A stretch of 64,000 bases of DNA from Acanthacorydalis orientalis (lineage: Eukaryota > Arthropoda > Insecta > Megaloptera > Corydalidae), in contig CM068317.1 of assembly GCA_034766995.1 (NCBI GenBank), forward strand, positions 36,797,249 through 36,861,248, read 5' to 3'. How positions within the stretch are numbered: the stretch's first letter is position 1; each line of letters opens with the position of its first letter. The position numbers and the translations under genes are program-made. The notes below the pieces were generated by a model. It was not told where the DNA came from, made no database searches, and was given only the letters and a program-made list of their open reading frames with translations. This document shows, in pieces, positions 12,699 to 22,885 of the stretch.

Positions 12699-15600
12699 TT
12701 ATAGTAATTTACTATTGTTAACACAAATATTTAAAAATTGCGATATTCGAATAATAAGGTATTGATTGCAAAACATCACTTTTTCTATAAGAGCAAAATT
12801 TTAGTAGCATTGACAATGGATCATCTATTTAAATGATTCTATTTTAATGATTCGTTAAAATATAAATTAAATTTAAATTTTTTAAATTCTCTTTTAAAGT
12901 TCATAAGTAAAAGAAAATTGCATATAATTTTAAAGATAAATCAATCGAAATGATATGTTTTATAATAATGTAAATGAAAAAGTACATTCTTAAATGAAAG
13001 AAAATTGTAAATTATCTAAAGATAAGTTAATAGAAGTAGTATAATTTAGTTCTTCTACATTAAAGAAAAATGAAGTTCATAAGAAATAAAAAAGAATAAT
13101 CGGTTTTATTATGCATTAGTGAAATTTAAATACTTAAAAAGATTTTTTTTCATAAATAGTTTATAAATAAAGTAAAAACAAATTGTAGTTCATAAATAAT
13201 AATTAATATGATTGGTAAAATTTGAAATATTTCTTTATCTAATAAGTAGTTAAAATTTTTCATAAAGGGTACAAATTTTAATCAAATTTTCATAGTTAAA
13301 TTATTAATGGCATTGGTAATATTTAAATACTTTTGTCTTTTTTTAATTTTACAATCTTGTTCAATTTCATATTTCTATACAAAGTTGTTTTAAATCTCAT
13401 AAATTGTTGAAAATTAAGAATGTTTTTCATAAACTGAAATAATTGATAATATTCAAATGCTCTCTTCTATTTAAATATGAATTATTTTTTTTATTATTAC
13501 ATTATTATATTTTCTAACAATCATAATGAAAAGTAATTTTTGTAAGAAAAAATAATGGTTTGATAATATTTTGAATAATTTTTACTTTAACTGTGACATT
13601 TTTCAATTTTATCATTTCTATGTTAAAAGAGCATTGTTGAAATTTGAAACAAATCAAATTTAAATTTTATCAATTTATTTAATATTTAGATCTTATTTAT
13701 TTATTTTCAATATAAATTCACTTTTCTTATATTACAAATAAAGTTTATTATTTTCATAGATAAATTACTAGTTGGTTAATGTTAAAATATTTTTTTAATT
13801 TTCAACAATCTAACTTTGAATGAAATGTGTTTTATTAAAAACAGATAAATGATAGAAAATTACAAATTAGTAATTTTTTTCAAAAGGCTAAAATAATGAC
13901 TGATTATAATTAAATGCTTTTTTTTATTGAATATGAACTATTTTATTGCTGCTTCATTAATTAAAAATTGATGACTTGAACACATTTTTAATATCATTTC
14001 TTTTGAATTATGAACTTTTTAAATTTCTTATTTGTATGTAAAATTTTCTCAATGTTCCTTACCTGATAAAAAATTGCTAAAGAATTATTTTTCAAAGATT
14101 GTATGTCAGTTGATAATATTTAAATGCTGTTTTTTTTTATCAAGTATGAATTCAATTTCAGATCTAATGATCATTCAAAATTGAAAAGTAATTTTTATAG
14201 ATAAATTAATGCTTTTTATATATTATTTAAATATTTTTTCTTTTAACTATGAACTTTTTGAATTTTTTATTTCAATGCAGTTTTGTCAATGCTCATAACT
14301 AATAGAACATTTCAAATGAATTATTTTTTAAAGATGAAATAAGTCTATAATATTGAAATATTTTTCAATTGAACATAAAATAAATTTAAAAATCATGAAC
14401 TTTTTCAATTTCTTATTTCGTAGAACAAATCAATTATTATAAATGATTTATTTATTGCTGATAAAATAACAGTTGATAATAAATGAATGTTATTTTTTAT
14501 TTAATACAAATTAAATTTCGTATCTGTAAAATGATTACAATGATATTTAAGTAATTGAAACAATTTTTACATATGAATTAAATAATTCTGATAATAGTTC
14601 AATACTCTTAACATTTTATCTAATAATGAAATTGTTAAATTTTCTTATTTTTATATGAAATTAAGTATTGTTAAAGTTCATAAATGTTTGAAAAACTTAA
14701 TTTCTAATTTTCTAAGGTGGTGAAATAATCATTGTCAAAATGTATATGCTCTTTAATTATTAAATAAGAACTAGGCTTCTTATCCAGTATATGTTAAGTA
14801 CAAACTTTTCTATTGATCATAAGTAATAGATCATCACATTATTTTTAACGGTTACGTTAACAATTCAATTGATATACATACCTTTTTTACGTTTAAATGC
14901 TGTTTTTTATTAAATATGAACTAAATTCAATCGGTGTATGTCAAATTTCAAACGGTCATAAATAACAGAAAAATTTAGATTTTATTTAAGTAAATTATCG
15001 AATAAAAGAAGTAAAAATGTTTAAATGAATCTTAAGCTAAATGAATTAATCGATATCGTATTAATTATGAAATCGTATTCTTATTTAAATGCTAAATTTT
15101 TCCAAACGTAAAATTAGGAAAGTATTTTTTTTATAAAGACAATGAAATTGATGTTATTTAAATAGTTGTTTTTTTTAAAAAAATGAGTATTTTCATATCT
15201 CATTAATTAGTAATGAAGACTTTCTTTGTGAAATTTATAACCAGTAATTTTTCAATTTAATTTCTTAACAGATAATGTAGTTATTCTTATTTACTGTTTC
15301 TCTTTCAAATATTAATTCACTTTATTATTTCGATATAAAATATTTGTTTCTAAGTAAATTAGTAATATCAAATAATGTTTAGCTAAATTAGCTAATCATA
15401 TTATTTTTTTATTTTATTATATATATTATTTAATTATTTTTTTGCTTTAAATAATAGTTCTGTTTTTATCTCTGCTAAAATGAAAAATTTCATAAATAAC
15501 AGATGGATTTTTTATAAGTAAATTAATATTATTTTAAATATATTCAATTTCATTTCTGTAATAGTGAATACTTTCTATTAGAAGTCAATTTATAGAATCG

Positions 15601-15700
15601 ATATTAATACGATGCATTTTTTGTTTAAATATCAAATTGTATTTTTATTTTCTTAAATCGAAGTTCATATTTAGTAAAATCCATATTGAAATTGTTTTTA
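12699..15700. other. AT-rich region with a recurring degenerate motif
   Basis: No gene seen. A loose block recurs about every 100-250 bp: GATAATATTTAAATGCT, a T-run, then ATTAAATATGAA. Examples lie near 13443, 13900, 14112, 14472, 14890 and 15150. It looks like a very old tandem repeat family eroded almost to background. Frames here are all short. Confidence 0.4.
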
Positions 15701-17200
15701 GTTATTTTATATTAGTATCGTCGAGTGTATATATATATAAAGTTAACGTACCTGTAAAAGTATGTACAATGTGAATGATTATTTCACACTTGTTAATTTA
15801 TGTATCTATCGAAAATAGAAAAGTGATGTTTACAATATCGGTAACTTTCAATGTGCGATATATACAATACATATAATCGAAAAATAATTTGTCTTTAAGT
15901 ATATGAATCGCTAAAAGCGATCTTTCATCGGATGAATATTTAATTATATTTCGTTTTCTCATTTTATATCTGCAAAAGTTTTCAGAAAGTCAAAACATAT
16001 TTAAACACTGTGAGATATGTGTGTTTTGAACAAGTGTTTGTGTCGTTAGCTCGCTTAGCTCGAATCCGACATTTTTGTCTCGTTTAATTATATCGGTTTA
16101 GGCCGTTTAGATTCGAATCATCTCGGGTAGGAGTAGATAGTTTAGCTCTGTGATATCAGGCAGGTTTCAAATAGATCGTTTAGATACAGACTCGGGTAGG
16201 CTTATATCGTTAGTTACGTGTCGGGTAGGATAGGGCGTCAGTCGGAACGCCGGTATGTTACGTACGAATGTATGTACGAATGTTACGTATGTTCGATTAA
16301 CATCCGAGAAGTGTAGTGTGAAGTTTTGAGATGTCGTCTCGTCTGTGTGTTTAATAGATTTTCTGAAAACTTTAATTTATAGTTGTTATCATCGTTATGG
16401 TAATTTTACAATAATTTAAATCGCATATTTGTTTGAGATAAACATTAATCGTTATAAATATGTATTTTTTCGCACATTGTTACGTTACCTCTAGCTATGT
16501 ACTACTGTTATTTTTGTATCGGATTATGGTAATCGTTTAAAACGATGAGTAAATTAATGTTTTAATCGGTAATAAATATCGTACACCGTAATGTCTTTTG
16601 CACTGTACATCCTTTGTCATCGATACGTGTTCTACACCGAACGGTCATCGAACAGTGTGTATCGTAAGCAACCGAAACGGACCATACGTTGTAAGTAACT
16701 TAAACGGACGGTGTGGTCATCGTAAATGAAACAAAGTTATCGTTAAAGTAAATGAAAGTATGTAAGTAATATCGTAGGTAACAAAAACGGTGTAGATATT
16801 TTTGTACGATAAACAATTACCTGCGACCGATAAACATAAGTATGCGTAGTATGTTAAACCTTTCCGATTTATGTACGTGAAATAAAGAATAAAATCGATA
16901 TCGCAACATTTTCACTTATAATTTATATTGTATCGTTAGGCTTTTATGTTCGTGATCGCGATAAGGTTCACGAGCGTTTCTTAAATAAAATATATCCTTT
17001 CCGATTTCAAAACACATGCGTTTTACTTCATATATAAATATATATATATGCGTAAACGGTCTAAGATTTATTGTCCGATAACTTGTATCGACTCTATTGT
17101 CCGATAACTTGTATCGCCTCTATTGTCCGATAACAGATCGTAATAAGCTCTGTAAGTGCGATACAAGAGTATATAAATCGTATCCAATTACGCATGCATA
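15700..17200. other. CpG-enriched non-coding segment
   Basis: From about 15.7 kb the sequence changes from near-CpG-free AT-rich DNA to one full of CG dinucleotides (TCGTTA, ATCGTA, AACGG). TCGGGTAGG recurs near 16124, 16193 and 16220. CCTTTCCGATTT occurs twice, near 16860 and 16998. No long open frame exists. It could be transcribed non-coding DNA driven from the promoter-like cluster just downstream, or an inserted element; the sequence does not decide. Confidence 0.45.
17077..17135. repeat. Short tandem repeat, 3 copies of ~26 bp
   Basis: TATTGTCCGATAACTTGTATCG plus a short spacer occurs twice, then a third truncated copy (TATTGTCCGATAACAGATCG). Confidence 0.85.
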
Positions 17201-17318
17201 TATATCGTAGTCGAGACTTAGACTCTGTCCGACACACACGCTCTCTCGTCCGCAACACTTATCCGACTTGTAAGAAAATTTTCAGGGTGGTGGGGGCGAA
17301 GCTCTGGCCAAATTTCCA

Positions 17319-17430
17319 GGTCACGTGACCAGCGTACTGCGCGTGCGCGTGGACTTAGCAAATTTTTCCAAAAATACTCTGACGTCACACGGCAAAACGT
17401 CACGCGACGACGTCACCGGCCGCCATCTTG
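17319..17430. promoter_or_regulatory. CpG-rich promoter-like cluster of transcription factor sites
   Basis: Within 112 bp there is a 12-bp perfect palindrome GGTCACGTGACC (17319-17330, E-box core), an alternating GC stretch ACTGCGCGTGCGCGT resembling an NRF1 site (17336-17350), a consensus CRE TGACGTCA (17380-17387), a second CRE half-site GACGTCACC (about 17409-17417) and GCCGCCATCTTG, the reverse of a YY1-type site (17419-17430). Such combinations mark housekeeping-type CpG promoters. No coding exon is visible on either side, so the transcript and its direction are unknown. Confidence 0.5.
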
Positions 17431-17486
17431 AAACGTCATCAAAAAACAATGAATTAACCTCTTTGATGCGGCGGCGGCGAAAACGC

Positions 17487-17724
17487 GCCCGCCTACCCGG
17501 CCTCGTGGTACCCGGGCCCCGGCCGCCCGGCTCGCCCGGCCTCGCTCCGAGCGAGGCGGACGGGCCAGGCGGCTCGCCGGCCCCGGCTACCCGGCCTCGC
17601 TTTTTCAAGCGAGGCCGGGCGCCGAGGCGCGGCGAGCCGCCTGGCCCGTCCGCCTCGCTCAGAGCGAGGCGGGCGAACCGAGGCGGTCGGGACCCAGGTA
17701 CCACGGAGGCCGAGGTAGACGGGC
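17487..17724. repeat. 238-bp GC-rich imperfect palindrome
   Basis: The two halves are reverse complements over their whole length. The outer arms (17487-17546 and 17661-17724) both carry GGTACC and GC-rich matching blocks with a few mismatches. The inner arms 17549-17579 and 17630-17660 are a perfect 31-bp inverted pair. A 10-nt internal loop follows on each side, then a perfect 13-bp pair (17590-17602 with 17607-17619) closed by the loop TTTC. CCTCGCTC-N-GAGCGAGG mini-palindromes sit at the arm junctions. G+C is extremely high for this window. Open frames crossing it are not genes. Confidence 0.93.
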
Positions 17725-17730
17725 AATTTT

Positions 17731-17772
17731 CCTATACGGTACATGTTATTTTCAAACATACACCCGTATAGG
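17731..17772. repeat. Small hairpin beside the large palindrome
   Basis: CCTATACGG (17731-17739) and CCGTATAGG (17764-17772) are perfect reverse complements around a 24-nt loop, directly right of the GC palindrome. Confidence 0.85.
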
Positions 17773-17780
17773 CCTGGACA

Positions 17781-17866
17781 GACACCGATCTTCGGATTCG
17801 ATCCGAGGACAGTGACCATGCCAGCAATAGTAATTTGGACGTGTGTGCTATCCACTGCACCACGTC
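17781..17866 (-). ncRNA. tRNA-like sequence or tRNA-derived SINE head
   Basis: On the minus strand the sequence begins GACGTGGTGCAGTGGATAGC, which matches a pol III A box and a D arm (GTGC stem, 8-nt loop, GCAC stem). It ends with CTCGGATCGAATCCGAAG, which matches a B box and a T arm, and then an acceptor-like strand ending GTGTC. The 86-nt span is close to tRNA length, but the anticodon arm does not form and the acceptor stem has G-T pairs and a mismatch. A functional tRNA is therefore unlikely; a tRNA pseudogene or SINE promoter is more probable. Confidence 0.5.
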
Positions 17867-17915
17867 GTTCTAATACAGTATAAACTCAGAACTTGCTTTT
17901 CCTCTGTTTAATTCA

Positions 17916-17968
17916 GCCTCCGATACCACCAGAGCTTCCGATACCACTCATGCTTCCGATAACTAGGT
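17916..17968. repeat. 18-bp tandem repeat, 3 copies
   Basis: Units starting at 17916, 17934 and 17952 share GC[CT]TCCGATA followed by CCACCAGA, CCACTCAT or ACTAGG, an exact 18-bp spacing. Confidence 0.8.
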
Positions 17969-17969
17969 T

Positions 17970-18048
17970 GGTTCGACGTCTCTGTCGAACCGACAGTACG
18001 GACGCTGCTCTTCGACAGCAGTAGAGCGTTTATACCTAACCGCTCTAC
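17970..18048. other. Three consecutive hairpins
   Basis: GGTTCGAC/GTCGAACC (17970-17977 with 17984-17991, 8-bp stem), CTGCT/AGCAG (18005-18009 with 18017-18021) and GTAGAGCG/CGCTCTAC (18021-18028 with 18041-18048, 8-bp stem). GGTTCGA and GGTAGAGCG also resemble T-arm and D-arm fragments of tRNA, so this may be another rearranged tRNA-derived sequence. Confidence 0.6.
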
Positions 18049-18067
18049 CTTCATATCTATCTAGTGA

Positions 18068-18396
18068 TCTTATCCATGTTATTTATAAGTATTTAGTGCA
18101 AGTTCATATATAGTCATATTCTAAAATAACATTATAATGTGCACTGTTGTATGTATTGTACTTGTAGTATACATGTTCAAGTGTAATGTGTTCATGCATA
18201 TCTCTATATATGCATGCACCAAGTATCCATCTATTCTTACATGGGTACTTGGTGCATGCATAATACAGATATGAATGAATACATTACACTTAAACTTGTA
18301 TACTACAAGTACAATACACACAATAGTGTACATTATAATGTTATTTCAGAATATGACTATACATGAACTTGCAGTATACTTGTAACATGGATCTCT
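18068..18396. repeat. 330-bp AT-rich inverted repeat (foldback or MITE-like)
   Basis: The left arm (18068 to about 18225) and right arm (about 18240-18396) are reverse complements with few mismatches, centred near 18232. Shared blocks include ATCCATGTTA, GCAAGTTCAT, AATAACATTATAATGT, GTACTTGTAGTATACA and ATGCATGCACCAAGTA at the tip. An RNA copy would form a ~150-bp hairpin. No transposase and no clear target-site duplication were seen. Confidence 0.92.
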
Positions 18397-18399
18397 GAA

Positions 18400-18811
18400 A
18401 CACATACAAATATATTTTAGAAATAAATACTCATATATAATATGAAGTTATATTTATTGATATCAAATATATATATTCTACAGATATAATATATATGTAT
18501 TTAAATGTTTTTGTGAAGTCTGACCAACAACAGCATTATATGAAGACAACCGCAACAGTTTACTGACCGATATTCTCTGAACCTGGAAAAAAGATGCAAA
18601 TAACATTAATATATATATATATATATAAACAATTTTAATTATTAATGTTACATTCTCTATTACTGATCTATACAATATACAATTTTTTTCTCTATGTACA
18701 GTGGTATGTTCTTCAAAAATATATTACTATGTTTTCATAAAGAATAAAACTGCATTAATATTACAATATTATTTTTTCAAAAATTGTCCATTCTATTCTA
18801 TTAATTTCTTT

Positions 18812-18866
<55 letters not shown>

Positions 18867-18915
18867 TACTGTGAACTCATCCTTTTATGCAATGTTATCA
18901 TAAATTAAAAAGAAA
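18400..18915. other. AT-rich spacer with (TA)n
   Basis: No gene seen. It contains (TA)n tracts at 18612-18627 and 18817-18863. A short CG-containing segment at 18510-18600 gives a minus-strand frame without recognisable features. Confidence 0.6.
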
Positions 18916-19260
18916 GCCTGATTTTCTAGGCTGTTTTTTGGACTTTTTCGGAATCCATTGTGAACCGATTTTAATCACGACTAAGAGTTGATGTAAAACA
19001 TTGAAGTACGCATTGATCAGTATGAATGAATTGTTATATTTTCAACAACTTGGTTGTCGGGCTTTTTTTGTCGTTTTTAATACCTAAGTACTCCGATGTT
19101 AATTTTGTCTAAGATATGATATAAAACATTAAAATGCGCATCGATCAATATAAATTAGATGCCATTTTTATAGCAATTTGGATATTTTAAGAAAGAAAAA
19201 TGTGTTTCTTTTTTGTGATTCCAAAATGTCTCGACGTTAATTTCATTACTTTCTATTTTT
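18915..19260. repeat. Diverged ~128-bp tandem repeat, about 2.5 copies
   Basis: GATGTAAAACATTGAAG near 18990 recurs as GATATAAAACATTAAAA near 19118. Aligned flanks on both sides (GAACCGATTTTAAT/GATGTTAATTTT, CATTGATCAGTATGAAT/CATCGATCAATATAAAT) give a period of about 128 bp. A partial third copy follows (CGACGTTAATTTC near 19233). Confidence 0.7.
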
Positions 19261-19271
19261 TTTATCATTAA

Positions 19272-20004
19272 TATATATATATATATATTTATATTCGTAT
19301 ATTCATACAATAACTGAAATAAATTGACTGCAGCTACGGTGCGACATAGCAAACACCAAAACTATTACAACAAGCAACCAAGTTAAGCACGAACGGTGAC
19401 AACCCACAAAAGGAGTGGTGACACTCGACCACACATTGCGCAGAGTCAAAAAAAGTTAGATAAAAAAATTCAACAGAGACTCGACCCAGAGACCTTCAGT
19501 GTTCCACCCACCTTACCTAACTAATTATTCTACGGGGTTAATTTATTCAGGTTGCGCGGAGATCAGTAATCAGACGTCATTGAAACTTTGAGCCGTGTTT
19601 TCCCGGAACGACCCAGAAGCGCAACAAAGTATATAAGACAAAAAAAAATAGGGGTAAATATCTACCAAACAGCACCCGGACCTCGCACGACTTAAAACGT
19701 GTGTTCGTGTGTATATGTGTGTGTGCCCTCCATATACGCAATATCGCACTCACGCATCCACACATCCTACACATACACACTCGCATACCATTCACACAAC
19801 CACCCTTTTCATACATTCAACTAGACACACACACATACACAAATTCATCCGGACACCAGACAACATACACCTACGCTCCCAAATCTATGCTCTCACAAAT
19901 TCACACAACCAAACCAAACCACACATATAAAGCAACAAACACAAACCCACACATTCACACTCCCACATAAAACCTACACGTACAGACCAACACATCATCA
20001 AAAT

Positions 20005-20048
<44 letters not shown>

Positions 20049-20774
20049 GTATATTCATATAATAACTGAACTAAATTGACTACAGCTACGGTGCAACATA
20101 GCAAACACCAAAACTATTACAACAAGCAACCAAGTTAAGCACGAACGGTGACAACCCACAAAAGGAGTGGTGACACTCAACCACACATTGCGTAGAGTCA
20201 AAAAAAGTCAGATAAAAAAATTCAAAAGAGACTCGACCCAAAGACCTTCAGTGTTCCGGCCACCTTACCTAACTAATTAACTATTCTACGGGGTTAATTT
20301 ATTCAGGTCGCGGGGAGATCAGTAATCAGACTTCATTGAAACATTGAGCCGTGTTTTCCTGGAACAACCCAGAAGCGCAACAAAGTGTTTAAGACAAAAA
20401 AAAAATAGGGGTCAATATCTACCAAACAGCACCCGAACCTCGCACGACTTGAAACGTGTGATCGTGCGTATATGTGTGTGTGTCCTCCATATACGCAATA
20501 TCGCACTCACGCATCCACACATCTTACACATACACACCCGCATACCATTCACACAACCACCCTTTCATAAATTCAACCAGACACACACACATACACAAAT
20601 TCATCCGGACACCAGACAACATACACCTACACTCCCACATTTACGCACTCAAATTCACACAACCAAACACACATACAGATACAAAACCACACATATAAAG
20701 CAACATACACAAACCCACACATTCACACTCCCACATAAAACCCACACGTACAGACCAACACATCATCAAAATCC

Positions 20775-20860
<86 letters not shown>

Positions 20861-21950
20861 TCCTATATTCATATAATAACTGAAATAAATTGACTGCAGC
20901 TACGGTGCAACATAGCAAACACCAAAACTATTACAACAAGCAACCAAGTTAAGCACGAACGGTGACAACCCACAAAAGGAGTGGTGACACTCAACCACAC
21001 ATTGCGTAGAGTCAAAAAAAGTCAGATAAAAAAATCCAACAGAGACTCGGTCCAGAAACTTCCAGCGTTCCGGCCACCGAGAGATCAGTAATAAGACGTC
21101 ATTGAAACATTGAGCCGAGTTTTCCCGGAACAACCCAGAAGCGCATCAAAGTGTTTAAAGTAAAAAATGTATACACCTCAAACATACACGTACACACCCA
21201 CACATACAAACATCACACCTGCACTCCCACATCTGCTCTCTCACAAATTCACATAACCAAACACACATATACATACAAAATCACACATATAAAGTAACAA
21301 ACACAAACCCACACGTACAGACCCACACATCATCAAAATCTCTCTCTCTATATATATATATATATATACATTCGTATATTCATACAATAACTGAAATAAA
21401 TTGACTACAGCTACGGTGCGACATAGCAAACACCGAAAACTATTACAACAAGCAACCACGTTAAGCACGAACGGTGACAACCTACAAAAGGAGTGGTGAC
21501 ACTCGACCTCACATTGCGTCGAGTCAAAGTTAGATAAAAAAACCCAACAGAGACTCGAGCCAGAGACCTCCAACGTTCCGGCCACCTTACCTAACTAACT
21601 ATCCTACGGGATTAATGTATTCAGGTCGCGCGGAGATCAGTAATCAGACGACATTCGTACTTTGAACCGAGTTTTCCCGTAACATCCCCCGAAACGCATC
21701 AGTGTTTAAGTCAAAAAAAATAGGGGTCAATAACTACCAAACAGCACCAGGACCTCGCACGACTTGAAACGTGTGTTCCTGCGTATATGTGTGTGTTCTA
21801 GTGTGCGTCCATGTGTATGTGTGTACCTCAATATACGCAATATAGCACTCACGTATCCAACACATACACACCCACATACCTGAACATTCACACAACCATC
21901 CCCATACACCAATACACAAATTCAATTAGACACACACACATTCAAACCCA
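19272..21950. repeat. Tandem array of four 0.55-0.8-kb units
   Basis: Units start with a (TA)n tract at 19272, 20009, 20800 and 21350. Each is followed by the same ~350-bp segment (including TTGACTGCAGCTACGGTGC, AAGCACGAACGGTGACAACC and AGGAGTGGTGACACTC) and then a CA-rich tail with ACACGTACAGACCCACACAT. The third unit lacks part of its middle (GGCCACC joins GAGAGATCAGTAAT) and most of the tail. Open frames in the tails are His/Thr-rich low-complexity shadows. Confidence 0.92.
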
Positions 21951-22850
21951 CAGTTCCAAAGACACAGTCTCAAACACGCAGTCTCAAAGCCGCAGTCTCA
22001 AAGCCACAGTTTCAAAGCCACAGTTTCAAAGCCACAGTTTCAAAGCCACAGTTTCAAAGCCACAGTTTCAAAGCCACAGTTTCAAAGCCACAGCATGCCC
22101 ACAGTCTCATGCCCACAGTCTCAAACATACAGTTTCAATACCCACAGTTTCAAAGCCACAGTCTCAAACCCACAGTTTCAAACCCACAGTTTCAAACCCA
22201 CAGTTTCAAACCCACAGTTTCAAACCCACAGTTTCAAACCCACAGTCTCAAACCCACAGTCTCAAACCCACAGTCTCAAACCCACAGTTTCAAACCCACA
22301 GTTTCAAATTTACAGTCTCAAACTCACAGTCTCAAACCCGCAGTCTCAAACCTACAGTCTCAAACCTACAGTTTCAACTCACAGTTTCAAACCCACAGTT
22401 TCAAACCCACAGTTTCAAACCCACAGTTTCAAACCCACAGTCTCAAACCCACAGTCTCAATCCCACAGTCCAAACCCACAGTTTCAAACCAACAGTTTCA
22501 AACCCACAGTTTCAAACCCACAGTTTCAACCCACAGTTTCAACCCACAGTTTCAAACCCACAGTTTCAAACCCACAGTCTCAATCCCACAGTCCAAACCC
22601 ACAGTTTCAAACCCACAGTTTCAAACCCACAGTTTCAAACCCACAGTTTCAAACCCACAGTTTCAAACCCACAGTTTCAAATCCACAGTTTCAAACCCAC
22701 AGTTTCAAACCCACAGTTTCAAAACCCACAGTTTCAAATACAGTTTCAAACCCACAGTTTCAAACCCACAGTTTCAAACCCACAGTTTCAAACCCACAGT
22801 TTCAAACCCACAGTTTCAAACCCACAGTTTCAAACCCACAGTTTCAAACG
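21950..22850. repeat. 14-bp minisatellite CAGTTTCAAACCCA, about 60 copies
   Basis: CAGTTTCAAACCCA and CAGTCTCAAACCCA alternate with a few variants (AAAGCCA at the left edge; occasional 11-13-bp units). Because 14 is not a multiple of 3, all three plus frames stay open as a 14-residue peptide repeat (THSFKPTVSNPQFQ). The long open frame 21811-23028 is explained by this and is not annotated as a gene. Confidence 0.97.
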
Positions 22851-22885
22851 CACAAATCCAAACCCAGTTTTTTACCCACACATTT

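Noticed and set aside
16120..16230. Telomeric TTAGG repeat
   Set aside because: GGTAGG motifs occur a few times, but there is no tandem TTAGG run.
17321..17855. Overlapping 120-148-codon Pro/Arg/Gly-rich frames on both strands
   Set aside because: They run through the GC-rich palindrome, where stop codons are scarce; the two strands give mirror peptides.
17781..17866. Functional tRNA gene
   Set aside because: D and T arms are good, but no anticodon stem-loop forms and the acceptor stem is imperfect, so only a tRNA-like call is supported.
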